A DNA stretch of 55,900 nucleotides from Bacillota bacterium (GTDB lineage: Bacteria; Bacillota; Clostridia; Christensenellales; Aristaeellaceae), in assembly GCA_023395615.1 (NCBI GenBank), contig JAEWYP010000096.1:1-55900 (forward strand), in the 5' to 3' direction. This document shows, piece by piece, positions 8,391-17,867 of this stretch. Position 1 is the first letter of the stretch, and each line of letters opens with the position of its first letter. The notes below the pieces were generated by a model. The model did no database searches. It was given only the letters and a program-made list of their open reading frames with translations, and was not told where the DNA came from. A program made the position numbers and the translations under genes.

Positions 8391-11300
8391 TTGAGCGATC
8401 ATTTCAGTAAAAATCCTAATCGGCCCACCCGGCAGCCGTCGGGTTCCAACCCATGGCAGCAGGACCCCTTTATGGCTTACGACGATCCTTCCGTCGATCC
8501 GTCGTCCTTCACGCCATCGGAGAATGAACCCGCCCCCGCCGCATCCCAGGAGGAAGGCGCACATTCCTCCGCCAGACCTGATTTCAGCGCCATGCCCTCT
8601 GGTTATGGCATGAGCGGTTCCGATTTTGGTGGCAATGCGATTCCTTCGTCCCTTATGCCGGATGATTTGTCTTTTTCAGCCGCCGGTTCAGACGCGGCAA
8701 CCCGCGTAGTTCGCGGTCCGCTGATTCCTCCCGCCGCCAAACGCGCTGACTCGGAAACTGATTCCGTCGCTGCGGATGAGGAAGCATCGCCCGCGCCCCA
8801 ATCTGCCCGGCACCGGCGTGCGGGCCGTGTGTCCCGCCCAGAAGAGCACTCTCCGACTCCGGAGAAAGCCACGCCTTCCGTAACGCCGTCTTTTTCGGCG
8901 CCGAAACAGGGCAGCCACCCTCTGCCGGATTATGATCCTTTTGAGGCAGGGGACAGTGAAACCGAAACCACTCCGGAAGAAGAGGATTTCACCCATGCCC
9001 CGGCGCGCCGCCCGGCTATGCCCGGCGAACGCTATTCGGGCGCCCGTACCGCCATGCCGCGGGAGGGCGCGCCTGCCCGGCGTATGCCCCCTGCCGCCAT
9101 ACCGATTTCCCATGAAGCGGACTCCGAACCGGAACGCCCTGCCCGCAGACCTTCTCGTCCTTCCGCAGCGGATGATAGCGAAAGCCGCCGTCCGTCGAGC
9201 CGTCCCACGGCAAACAGCGCTCCCTCGCCTTTCGACCCGCGCCGTAAGCCACCGCTGGAGCCGGAACCGCTCCGGGCAGAAGATCGCTTTGCCCCTTCCC
9301 GCTCTCCCCGGCCGGAGACGCCAGCTTCCGTAGCCCGCCCCCGTTACGATTTTGAGGATGAAGAAGAGGCGCAACAGCCTGAGCGTCCCCGCAACGGGGT
9401 TTTAATGCCGATTCTCGTCGTTGTGCTGGTGATCGGCGGCTTGCTGGCGGCAATTCTGCTGCCTGGCTGGGAAAAAATGGACGGCGGTCTCGGCACGGCG
9501 ATGGCCAAAATCAAAACCAGCGTCACCGGCGTGTTTGACAGCGTAAAAAATCTGATCGTACCGGAACAGGCCGGCATTCAGGGCTTTTCCGTAAGCCCCA
9601 CGACTGCTACGGCACCGGTGGATCTGGTGTTCACCATACAGGCATCTTCAGCGGTAACCGAACTGCGGGTTCTGGATCAGAACGGCCAAACCGTTTTACA
9701 GCGCAGCCTGGATGATTCCGGTTCGCCGAATGATACCATCACGAAGAACAGCAACTTTACAATCTGGGCGCTGCATTATACCTGCGACGCTGCTTACGAC
9801 GGCCTTTTCACCGTACAGTCGATGAAGCGCGACGGCACCTGGGACGAGGGGACCGCCCTGCTCCAGCCCGTCAGCATCGCCGCGCCGGTGGTGACCGAGC
9901 CGCCGATTCAGGATTTCGAGGCGGATACCACGCAGGGTACTGTACCCGCGACGATCGGTTTTACTGTCGTCACCAGTCTGGACGTAACGGCTGTGCAGAT
10001 TGTGAACGATTATGGCGACGCCGTCGCTGAAGCGTACCTGAACGACGCGGGCAATCAGGTAACCGAAAACGCCGCAACCCGTGAATGGAGCCTGACCGCC
10101 CAGTTTGAAGATGAATACGCGGGCAGTTTCCACGTTTCCTACGAACTGGAATCGGATATTGCCTTTACCCAGAGTGATTATGGCCTTGACGTTACCCTGA
10201 CCGCTCCCGAAATTGCCACGGACGATTCCTCGTCGATAGACGACAATAGCGCCGCTGCAGGCGACGATCAGGCTGTGAACAGCACCGGTAATACCGTAAC
10301 AGCGAAGAACACGGTCCTGACCGACGAGGGTGCCGACGGAGCAGACGTCGCCGTAACAGCATCGCCCGAGTCGACTGCTACGCCTTCGCCCGAACCGACC
10401 GCTACGCCTTCACCGGCTCCGACAGCGACCCCCGAGCCGACAGCCACCCCCGAACCGACCCCGGCCGCAACGCCGGAGCCGACGCCGGTTGCGATTCTCT
10501 CCGCCGCCGCGGATGATTCGGCGGCTCCCTCTGCCCTAAAGCTGACCACCAAAGCCTATGACGGTTTAAAAGTAAAGACCGACTACAGTCGTGCCGTCAA
10601 GTTGGCTTTAAACGATCCTTTCAAGTATGCAGTATGGGATCAAAGCGGCATTCTCACCTTCCGTGGCGGCCCGTTCCGCCAGAACGCGGCTTCCGGCACG
10701 GTGGAGATCACCTCCAATACCCTTTCCGAGCTTTGGAAAGTGCCCATGGAAGGCTCCACGAAGGCTAAAACAGCCACACTCACCGGCGTAAGCTGGCCCG
10801 GCCAGCCGCTAATCGTTAAATGGCCCACGCAGTTGCGTGCCATTCTGGGGATGAACGCCGAATCGAAGGACACCAAAGCCCTCAAGGAAGTCATCGTTGG
10901 CAGCCAGAACGGCTCCCTGTATTTCCTTGATCTTGTTACCGGCAAAGCCACGCGCGATCCCATCAGCCTTGGCTGGCCTTCCAACGGCGTGCTCGCCCTG
11001 CAAACAGACGCTTCCCCCATGCTTTCAGTAGGCCAGCACATCAGCGTGCTCGCGAAGAAGACCGTTGATAATGGGCTTCATCTCTTCAACCTGCTGAGTA
11101 ACAAAGAGTTGACTCTGCTTAACGGCCGGGATAAAGCCATGCAGACTAATTACAGCGGCTTTAACAGCGCCCCCCTCTTTGATATGAGCACCGGCGCAAT
11201 GATCGTAGGCGGCGAAAACGGCCTGCTCTACACCATGGAACCCAAGGAAGACTTCGACCATGTGGTGGGAACGCTTAAGATTGACCCGTCCTTCCAGCGC

Positions 11301-12020
11301 TATTCCTGGAAGACGGCAAGCCAGAAGGCGAAGAACACCAATATTGACGGTGCGGTAGCCATGTACGGACCGTATGTGTACTTTGCCGACCAGACAGGCA
11401 TCCTGCAGTGCGTGGATGTGAATACCCTTACTCCTGTGTGGGCGGCGGATACCGGCGATAATACTGACGCTGCCGTAGCGCTGGATATGGAGAATGATTC
11501 CACGGTGGCGCTGTATACCGGCAACACCCTTCTCAATCAGGGCCGCACCGGCGTATGTACCATTCGCCGATATGACGCACTGACCGGCAAACAGGCCTGG
11601 GCTTTCCAGGTGCCGGATGTAACCTATACCACAACGGCGCTCGTCGGCTGTTACGCCAGCCCCGTCGTCGGCCAGAACTCCATAAGCGATCTGGTCTACT
11701 TCACCGTTACCAAGGGCGAGAGCAGTGCCGTTCTGTACGCGCTGGATAAAGCGTCCGGCGCTGTTAAGTGGAGCCAGGCGCTGGAAAGCGCCACCGTGTC
11801 CAGCCCCGTTGCCGTGTATAACGTGGAAGGCGACGCGTGGCTGATCCAGGCGCAGGGCAACGGTAAACTGATGCTGATGAACGCCAAAACCGGCGAAATC
11901 CTCAACACCCTGCAACTGGATGGCACCGTAGAATCCTCCCCGGCTGTGTACCGCGACGTGCTTGTTATCTGCACCAACGGCGCAAACACCAGCAATATTT
12001 ACGGCATCAAGCTACAATAA
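8391..12020 (+). CDS. Membrane-anchored PQQ-like beta-propeller protein with disordered cytoplasmic arm
   Basis: 1209 residues from a TTG start placed by AAGGAG at 8376-8381. Residues 1-335 are a low-complexity Pro/Ser/Arg/Glu-rich cytoplasmic arm. One membrane span lies at about 339-362 (PILVVVLVIGGLLAAILL). Outside follow two Ig-like beta-sandwich modules (about 400-600), a Thr/Pro/Glu repeat spacer (about 660-702), and a C-terminal propeller (about 760-1209) with PQQ/WD-like blades such as GSLYFLDLVTGKA, GILQCVDVNTL and KLMLMNAKTGEIL. The blades recall BamB-type scaffold propellers. I expect a surface scaffold or sensor; no enzyme motif is visible. plsX starts 15 bp downstream, so the two are co-transcribed. 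Confidence 0.75.
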   Translation: MSDHFSKNPNRPTRQPSGSNPWQQDPFMAYDDPSVDPSSFTPSENEPAPAASQEEGAHSSARPDFSAMPSGYGMSGSDFGGNAIPSSLMPDDLSFSAAGSDAATRVVRGPLIPPAAKRADSETDSVAADEEASPAPQSARHRRAGRVSRPEEHSPTPEKATPSVTPSFSAPKQGSHPLPDYDPFEAGDSETETTPEEEDFTHAPARRPAMPGERYSGARTAMPREGAPARRMPPAAIPISHEADSEPERPARRPSRPSAADDSESRRPSSRPTANSAPSPFDPRRKPPLEPEPLRAEDRFAPSRSPRPETPASVARPRYDFEDEEEAQQPERPRNGVLMPILVVVLVIGGLLAAILLPGWEKMDGGLGTAMAKIKTSVTGVFDSVKNLIVPEQAGIQGFSVSPTTATAPVDLVFTIQASSAVTELRVLDQNGQTVLQRSLDDSGSPNDTITKNSNFTIWALHYTCDAAYDGLFTVQSMKRDGTWDEGTALLQPVSIAAPVVTEPPIQDFEADTTQGTVPATIGFTVVTSLDVTAVQIVNDYGDAVAEAYLNDAGNQVTENAATREWSLTAQFEDEYAGSFHVSYELESDIAFTQSDYGLDVTLTAPEIATDDSSSIDDNSAAAGDDQAVNSTGNTVTAKNTVLTDEGADGADVAVTASPESTATPSPEPTATPSPAPTATPEPTATPEPTPAATPEPTPVAILSAAADDSAAPSALKLTTKAYDGLKVKTDYSRAVKLALNDPFKYAVWDQSGILTFRGGPFRQNAASGTVEITSNTLSELWKVPMEGSTKAKTATLTGVSWPGQPLIVKWPTQLRAILGMNAESKDTKALKEVIVGSQNGSLYFLDLVTGKATRDPISLGWPSNGVLALQTDASPMLSVGQHISVLAKKTVDNGLHLFNLLSNKELTLLNGRDKAMQTNYSGFNSAPLFDMSTGAMIVGGENGLLYTMEPKEDFDHVVGTLKIDPSFQRYSWKTASQKAKNTNIDGAVAMYGPYVYFADQTGILQCVDVNTLTPVWAADTGDNTDAAVALDMENDSTVALYTGNTLLNQGRTGVCTIRRYDALTGKQAWAFQVPDVTYTTTALVGCYASPVVGQNSISDLVYFTVTKGESSAVLYALDKASGAVKWSQALESATVSSPVAVYNVEGDAWLIQAQGNGKLMLMNAKTGEILNTLQLDGTVESSPAVYRDVLVICTNGANTSNIYGIKLQ
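10369..10495 (+). repeat. In-gene tandem repeat coding Pro-Glu-Pro-Thr spacer
   Basis: Imperfect tandem units of about 18-21 bp encode repeated PEPTAT/PEPTP motifs between the Ig-like modules and the propeller. Such repeats usually make an extended wall-spanning linker and can change copy number. Confidence 0.8.
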
Positions 12021-12035
12021 CAGGAGCGTGCATCC

Positions 12036-13058
12036 ATGAAAATTTATCTGGACGCAATGGGCGGCGACCACGCGCCGCAGGCGACCGTAAGCGGCGCGCG
12101 GGAAGCGCTGTCCCTGTACCCGGATCTTACATTGGAACTGGGCGGCCCCGCCGCAGTCGTGCAGGCGGAAGTGGATCGCGTCTTTGCGGATGCGCCCGAG
12201 CTGAAAGCACGCCTGATCGTAACCGATTGTCCGGAAGTCATCACCAATGACGAGTCCCCGGTGATGGCTGTACGAAAAAAGAAGGACAGCGCGATTGTAG
12301 ACGGAATGCTGAAACTGCGCGACCGGCAGGTTGATGCGTTTGTATCCGCAGGCTCCACGGGCGCGGTCCTGGCAGGCGGTATGTTCCGGCTGGGGCGAAT
12401 CAAGGGAATCGACCGTCCCGCGCTCGCCCCGTTGCTGCCTAACGGCAAGGACTATTTTCTGTTGATCGATTGTGGCGCCAACGTGGATTGCCGCCCGGAA
12501 TATTTGCAGCAGTTCGCCCTGATGGGGAACGCCTACATGCAGGGGATGCGCAATATTCCCACCCCCCGTATCGGGCTGGTAAACAACGGCGCGGAGGCCG
12601 AAAAAGGCTGCGCGCTTACCAAAGCGGCATACGAGCTGTTGTCGGAAAGCGGGCTGAACTTCGTAGGTAATGTGGAAGCCCGTGACATCACCGGTGACCT
12701 GGCCGACGTGATCGTTTGCGACGGGTTTGTCGGCAACGTGATCCTCAAATTTATGGAAGGCGTAGCCGGAACGCTGATGGGCATCATCAAGAAGGAAATC
12801 ACAGCGGATTTCCGCGGCAAGATCGGCGGCCTGCTGGCAAAACCAGCGTTTAAACGAGTGAAAAAAACGATGGATTACACCGAAGTGGGCGGCGCGCCCC
12901 TGCTGGGGGTCAGTGGCGCGGTGGTTAAAGCGCACGGGTCCAGCAACGCGCACGCCATCGCCTGTGCTATCAAACAGGCCGTGAACATGGTATCCGCGGA
13001 TGTTGTCGGCAAAATCGAAGCCCGGCTCGCCCCTGCTCAACCGGAAACCGCAGAGTAA
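12036..13058 (+). CDS. plsX: Phosphate acyltransferase PlsX
   Basis: Makes acyl-phosphate from acyl-ACP, the acyl donor for PlsY in phospholipid synthesis; peripheral to the inner face of the membrane. 340 residues, normal length. The N-terminal DAMGGDHAP motif, the SAGSTGAVL loop and the later VCDGFVGNVILK segment are characteristic. AGGAG at 12022-12026 serves the ATG. acpP lies 79 bp downstream, the usual Firmicutes order plsX-(fabD/fabG)-acpP-rnc, here without fab genes between. Confidence 0.96.
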   Translation: MKIYLDAMGGDHAPQATVSGAREALSLYPDLTLELGGPAAVVQAEVDRVFADAPELKARLIVTDCPEVITNDESPVMAVRKKKDSAIVDGMLKLRDRQVDAFVSAGSTGAVLAGGMFRLGRIKGIDRPALAPLLPNGKDYFLLIDCGANVDCRPEYLQQFALMGNAYMQGMRNIPTPRIGLVNNGAEAEKGCALTKAAYELLSESGLNFVGNVEARDITGDLADVIVCDGFVGNVILKFMEGVAGTLMGIIKKEITADFRGKIGGLLAKPAFKRVKKTMDYTEVGGAPLLGVSGAVVKAHGSSNAHAIACAIKQAVNMVSADVVGKIEARLAPAQPETAE

Positions 13059-13137
13059 GCCCCGTTTGGAATCCGGTTCTTCCGGGCTCCTGATGGATAA
13101 ATTCAATCATCCTGCCAACGAAAAAGGAGGAGTTTTC

Positions 13138-13365
13138 ATGGTTTTCGATCAGGTCCGCGATATGATCGCTTCCCAGCTTCAGGTTGATCCCGCCACCATA
13201 ACCCCGGAAAGCCGACTGGTGGAAGATTTAAAAGCCGACAGCGCCAACATCATGGTGATGATTCTGGAACTGGAAAACCAGTTTAACATCGAAGTTGAGG
13301 ACGAGGTGATCCTCAACCTGAAAACGGTTGGCGATGTAACCAAGTATATCGAGGCGCACAAGTAA
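13138..13365 (+). CDS. acpP: Acyl carrier protein
   Basis: 75 residues from ATG 13138 with AAAGGAGG at 13124-13131. Ser35 in the LKADSAN motif is the 4'-phosphopantetheine attachment site; the usual DSL is DSA here. Acidic four-helix carrier for fatty-acid and phospholipid synthesis, located between plsX, which consumes acyl-ACP, and rnc. An in-frame extension to 13000 overlaps plsX and has no ribosome site, so it is not used. Confidence 0.94.
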   Translation: MVFDQVRDMIASQLQVDPATITPESRLVEDLKADSANIMVMILELENQFNIEVEDEVILNLKTVGDVTKYIEAHK

Positions 13366-13397
13366 TCCCACATTGCGTATTCCGCCACACAGCTTCC

Positions 13398-13425
13398 CGG
13401 CGCTGAACGTTCAGCGCCGTCTTTC
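13398..13425 (+). terminator. Hairpin between acpP and rnc
   Basis: A perfect 22-bp palindrome CGGCGCTGAAC/GTTCAGCGCCG (13398-13419) followed by TCTTT. Probably a partial terminator that lowers rnc and smc relative to acpP. Confidence 0.6.
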
Positions 13426-13482
13426 GTACGGTACTGTTCAAAGATAACGGCGCGTAACCCGCGTCCAAAGGAGACTTTGCCC

Positions 13483-14145
13483 ATGCGCTCGCTGCAGACT
13501 GCGCTGCAATATCGCTTTCAGAACGAATCCCTGCTCCGCCTTGCCCTTACTCACCCTTCCGCCAAAGAAGAAACCGATAACCAGCGGTTGGAGTTCCTGG
13601 GTGACGCGGTGTTGGAGTTTGCAATCAGCGATATACTGTTTCGCAAGTATCCCGAGCAGCAGGAAGGCGACCTGACAGCACGCCGCGCCGCGCTGGTCTG
13701 CGAGGAAACGCTCTGCCATCTCGCACGCTCACTGAACGTGGGCGTTTTTCTGCGGATGGGCCATGGGGAAGAAAGCACGGCAGGCCGTGACAAGCCCAGC
13801 ATCCTTGCCGATGCGATGGAAGCCATTATCGCAGCCGTTTACCTCGACGGAGGCTGGCAGGCTGCCTGCGCGTTGATTGATCGGCTTTTTACGGATGAGG
13901 AAACCCTGTCCACCCTGCGCGGGCAGGATGACAAGGGGTTATTGCAAACCTTCACGCAGGCCCGCGAACTGGGTTTACCGGAGTATGTGGTGGTGGAAGA
14001 AAGCGGTCCTGCACACGACCGGCGTTTTATCATCGAAGTCCGCGTAGCCGGCGAAGCCATCGCCCAGGGTGAAGGCGGCAGCAAGAAATCGGCAGAACAA
14101 TCCGCCGCGCGCCGCGCGCTCACCATTCTAAAATCCGGGGAGTAG
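13483..14145 (+). CDS. rnc: Ribonuclease III
   Basis: Cuts double-stranded RNA, including rRNA precursors. 220 residues: endonuclease domain with the signature NQRLEFLGDAVL (residues 33-44, acidic Glu37 and Asp41) and a second acidic cluster around DKPSILADAMEA, then a C-terminal dsRNA-binding domain from about residue 150 (DKGLLQTFTQ to the KKSAEQSAARRAL helix). ATG 13483 is chosen over the in-frame TTG at 13477 because AAAGGAG at 13467-13473 is 9 bases from the ATG and only 3 from the TTG. smc starts 10 bp after the stop. Confidence 0.96.
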   Translation: MRSLQTALQYRFQNESLLRLALTHPSAKEETDNQRLEFLGDAVLEFAISDILFRKYPEQQEGDLTARRAALVCEETLCHLARSLNVGVFLRMGHGEESTAGRDKPSILADAMEAIIAAVYLDGGWQAACALIDRLFTDEETLSTLRGQDDKGLLQTFTQARELGLPEYVVVEESGPAHDRRFIIEVRVAGEAIAQGEGGSKKSAEQSAARRALTILKSGE

Positions 14146-14155
14146 GGGGAAGAAG

Positions 14156-17100
14156 ATGCGGCTGAGCAAGCTGGAAATCTACGGCTTCAAATCGTTCGCC
14201 AAGCGCACCGAAATCGTCTTCCCGCAAAATGTGACCGGTATCGTCGGCCCGAATGGAAGCGGCAAGAGCAATATCGGCGATGCGGTCCGGTGGGTACTGG
14301 GCGAGCAAAGCGCCAAAACGCTGCGTGGCAACAGCATGAGCGACGTGATTTTTAACGGCACCCAGCAGCGCAAACCCATGAATTACTGCGAGGTGACGCT
14401 CGTTTTTGATAACGCGGACCGTCAGCTGCATCTGGATTACAGCGAAGTCAGCGTAACGCGGCGGGTGTACCGAAGCGGCGACAGCGAGTACTTGCTCAAC
14501 GGCGCTTCCTGCCGCCTGAAGGATGTCGTAGACCTTTTCCGCGATACAGGCGTTGGTAAAGAGGGCTACTCCATCATCGGGCAGGGGCGCATCGATGAAA
14601 TTCTTTCCCAGCGCAGCGAAGATCGCCGTGCCGTTTTTGAGGAGGCGGCGGGCATCAGCCGCTTTCGCGCTCGTAAGGACGAGGCCGAGCAGCGCCTGAA
14701 ACGCAGTGACGAGAACCTTATCCGGATTGCCGATGTGCTGGACGAACTTCAAAAGCAACTTGGCCCTCTGGAAAAGCAGGCAGAGGTTGCCCGCGAATAC
14801 CTTGCGCTTTCCGAAACGCTGAAGGAGCTGGACATCCAGCTCTATTTAGTGCGTTACGACCGGTTGGGTAAACGCTTCGCCACCGTGCGCGACGCGCTGG
14901 CCGCTGCAACCCTTCAACTGACGGAGCTGACCGACCGTGTCAACGAGCTGAACGCCGACCGGGAGCAGCGAGAGCAGGGCCTGGAGGCCCTGCAACAGTC
15001 GCTGTCCGCCGCTCACGACGCGCTGTTGGCGCAGACCGACGCGCTTCACCGCGCTCAGGAACAGTCCCAGAACGTGGAGAACCGCCTGCAAACCGGCACC
15101 GAAACCCTCGCCCGACTCCAGAGCGAGGCAGATTCCGTACAGGCGCGGATGCGCTTGATTAACGCCACCATGAGCCAATCGGAAGGCGGTCTGGACGAGG
15201 CGGAACGTCTGCGCGCACAGGCGGAGGTCGCGCTGGCGGAACGCCGGCAGGCGCTCACGCTTGCTTCCGATACCGCCCAAAAATGGGAGGATGAGCTGTC
15301 CGCCCATAAAACCGCAATCATCGAGAGCATGACCCGTATGCAGGACGCCCGCACCGCACAGGCGCGGCAGGCGGCCATGCTTAAGCAAATGGTCGCGCGG
15401 CGTGAAGAACTGAAAGCTGCGCTGGCAGGCGGAACAGAAAAGGAAGCCAGCTTGCAGGCCGCGTTGAAGACTGCCGTAGAAAACCTGATTGCGGAATCCA
15501 ACCTGCTCAACCAGCGCCGCAGCGAAGCGGAAGCGTTGGAAACAAAAGCCCGGGAACTGGCCGAGGGGCTGGAAAGCAAACGGCTGGAAGCGCAGACTCT
15601 CGCGCAGAGTGCGCGTGCCGATGAGACCCGCCTGAAAACCCTGCAGGAGCTTCAGGAAGGGTATGAAGGGTACCAGTACCCTGTGAAACAGGCCATCACT
15701 TACGCCCGCCAAAAAGGGCTGTCCGGCGTACACGACGTTGTCGCGCTGCTGCTGGATGTGCCGCAGGCCTATGAAACCGCCCTGGATATGGCGCTTGGCG
15801 GCGCGATGCAGAATATCGTTACGGATACCGAGCAGGATGCGAAAACCCTGATCGAATACCTGCGAGAAAACCGTCTGGGCCGCGCCACCTTCCTGCCCAT
15901 CTCTTCCATGCAGGGGCGCACCCTCTCCCCCGCGGAGCGCCGCGTGCTTACCATGGATGGTTGTGTGGGCGTCGCCAGCGAGCTATGCGACTTCAAAGAG
16001 CAATACCGCCCCGTGATGGAAAACCTCCTCGGTCGCACCGTAATTGCCCGCGATTTGGACAGCGGTATCCGCATCATGCGCGCGGGTAACCACGCTTTCC
16101 GCCTGGTCACGCTGGCGGGCGACGTGATGCACTCCGGCGGCGGTATGACAGGCGGCAGCATCCGCCAGAAAGCGCAGAATCTACTGGGCCGGGAACGGGA
16201 AATCAAGGAGCTGGCAGCATCCCTTGCGGAAAAAAGCGAATCCGTTACCGCCGCGATGCAGGCGGTTGCCGATATGGAAACCGAGCGTTCAACGTTGCGG
16301 GAAAAGCGGCTTGCCGCGCGCGAAACGGTGCAGCAGCAGGAAATCGCCGTAGCACGTGATACCGAGCGCCGGAAAAATGCGGAGAACGAACTGGCCGAGC
16401 ATACCCAGTCGCTGGAAGATACGCGCCAGGCGGTTGAACAGCTGGACGAGAGCATCGTCGAACTGGAAACCGAACTGGCCCACACAGAGGCGCTTACAGG
16501 CCGTGAGCAGACCGACGCAGAAGCCATGAACCAGAAAACCGCTGCCCTGGACGCGGAACTGGGCAAGGCGCGCCGCAGCCGCGAAGCCGCGCAGGAAGCG
16601 CAAACGCAAGCCATGCTGGCCTTACAGGAGGCGGAGCATACCTGCGACCGCCTGCATCGCGATAAGCGACGCCTGCAGGAGGATCATGAAGCCTGCCGAA
16701 AAGAGCTGGATGGACTTGCCGCGCGAAGCAATCAGGCGCAGGACGAGGCAGAGCAGGCCACACGTGACCGGGAAACCGCCACGCAGGCGGTGGCTCAGGC
16801 TGAGAACGACGTAACGCAGGCGAAAGCGCATGTGGAAATTGCCGAAGCCGAACGTGCCGAAGCACAGCGGGCGCTGAAAGACGTGCAGAATGAAACTGAG
16901 GCCGCCCGCGCGCTTGCGGAAAAGGCAACCGAACGCCAGCACCGGCAGGAGATGAGCCTGTCCCGGTTGGAGAGCGAGCAGAAAGCGCTGAACGATCGCC
17001 TGTGGGACACCTATGAGCTGACCTATGCAGGGGCACGGGACGCTTATGCAGAATACAGGAGAGGGAAGGCACAGGATTCCGCCGATGCGGGCGTGTCCGA

Positions 17101-17839
17101 CACCGGCATAGCCGCGACTGCCGCAAACGCAGACGCTATGGATGAAACCGCCATAGACATGCCGCCCCTGCCCGCCGATTTTGACGAAGACGCCGCCGAC
17201 CACTCCGCGCAGGAGATCCGCGACCGTATCCGTCAGATGGGCAGCGTAAACGTCGCCTCCATCGAGGAGTACGCCAAGCTTCGCGAGCGGGTAACCGGCC
17301 TTTCCGGTCAGCGCGATGATCTGGAGCATGCCAAGCGGGACCTGGAAACCTTGATCGCGGAACTGCTTACGCATATGCAAACCGTCTTTGTGGAGCAGTT
17401 TGGAATTTTGCAGGGCTATTTTGAAGAAACGTTCGTGCGTCTTTTCGGCGGCGGGCACGGCGAGATTCGGTTGGAGGACCCCGGCGATCCGCTGAACTGC
17501 GGCATCGAAATCATCGTGCAGCCACCGGGTAAGAAACGCCAGATTCTCAGCCTGTTCTCCGGCGGCGAACGCGCGCTGACCGCTATCTCCATCCTTTTCG
17601 CGATGCTCAAGTTGCGGCCCACCCCTTTCTGTATCCTGGACGAAATCGAGGCCGCGCTGGACGAAGCCAATATTAACTATTTTGCCGATTATCTCAAGGA
17701 ATTTTCCAAAAGCACGCAGTTTGTGGTGGTCACTCACCGCAAAGGTACCATGGAACGGTGTGACACACTTTTCGGCGTGGCAATGGAAGAACGCGGGGTC
17801 AGTTCCATGGTCAGCGTCAGCCTGAAAGATTACCAGTAA
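14156..17839 (+). CDS. smc: Chromosome segregation protein SMC
   Basis: ATPase that organises and segregates the chromosome with ScpA and ScpB. 1227 residues: N-terminal ATPase half with Walker A GPNGSGKSN (31-39), a long Glu/Ala/Arg-rich coiled coil, a hinge beginning at about residue 500 (GYEGYQYPVKQA), the returning coiled coil, and a C-terminal half with signature LFSGGERALTA and Walker B FCILDEIEAALDE. An Ala/Asp-rich insertion near residue 970-1010 lies before the C-terminal head. Directly followed by ftsY, as in most Firmicutes. Confidence 0.97.
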   Translation: MRLSKLEIYGFKSFAKRTEIVFPQNVTGIVGPNGSGKSNIGDAVRWVLGEQSAKTLRGNSMSDVIFNGTQQRKPMNYCEVTLVFDNADRQLHLDYSEVSVTRRVYRSGDSEYLLNGASCRLKDVVDLFRDTGVGKEGYSIIGQGRIDEILSQRSEDRRAVFEEAAGISRFRARKDEAEQRLKRSDENLIRIADVLDELQKQLGPLEKQAEVAREYLALSETLKELDIQLYLVRYDRLGKRFATVRDALAAATLQLTELTDRVNELNADREQREQGLEALQQSLSAAHDALLAQTDALHRAQEQSQNVENRLQTGTETLARLQSEADSVQARMRLINATMSQSEGGLDEAERLRAQAEVALAERRQALTLASDTAQKWEDELSAHKTAIIESMTRMQDARTAQARQAAMLKQMVARREELKAALAGGTEKEASLQAALKTAVENLIAESNLLNQRRSEAEALETKARELAEGLESKRLEAQTLAQSARADETRLKTLQELQEGYEGYQYPVKQAITYARQKGLSGVHDVVALLLDVPQAYETALDMALGGAMQNIVTDTEQDAKTLIEYLRENRLGRATFLPISSMQGRTLSPAERRVLTMDGCVGVASELCDFKEQYRPVMENLLGRTVIARDLDSGIRIMRAGNHAFRLVTLAGDVMHSGGGMTGGSIRQKAQNLLGREREIKELAASLAEKSESVTAAMQAVADMETERSTLREKRLAARETVQQQEIAVARDTERRKNAENELAEHTQSLEDTRQAVEQLDESIVELETELAHTEALTGREQTDAEAMNQKTAALDAELGKARRSREAAQEAQTQAMLALQEAEHTCDRLHRDKRRLQEDHEACRKELDGLAARSNQAQDEAEQATRDRETATQAVAQAENDVTQAKAHVEIAEAERAEAQRALKDVQNETEAARALAEKATERQHRQEMSLSRLESEQKALNDRLWDTYELTYAGARDAYAEYRRGKAQDSADAGVSDTGIAATAANADAMDETAIDMPPLPADFDEDAADHSAQEIRDRIRQMGSVNVASIEEYAKLRERVTGLSGQRDDLEHAKRDLETLIAELLTHMQTVFVEQFGILQGYFEETFVRLFGGGHGEIRLEDPGDPLNCGIEIIVQPPGKKRQILSLFSGGERALTAISILFAMLKLRPTPFCILDEIEAALDEANINYFADYLKEFSKSTQFVVVTHRKGTMERCDTLFGVAMEERGVSSMVSVSLKDYQ

Positions 17840-17867
17840 ACGAAACAATCAACCGAGGAGGCACCCT

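Noticed and set aside
10369..10495. Tandem repeats as a CRISPR or minisatellite element
   Set aside because: Repeats are in frame, without unique spacers, and encode a Pro/Glu/Thr linker.
16622..17848. Long open frame on the minus strand inside smc (408 codons)
   Set aside because: Lies opposite the conserved SMC coding frame, has no ribosome site and no recognisable domain; a by-product of GC-rich codon use.
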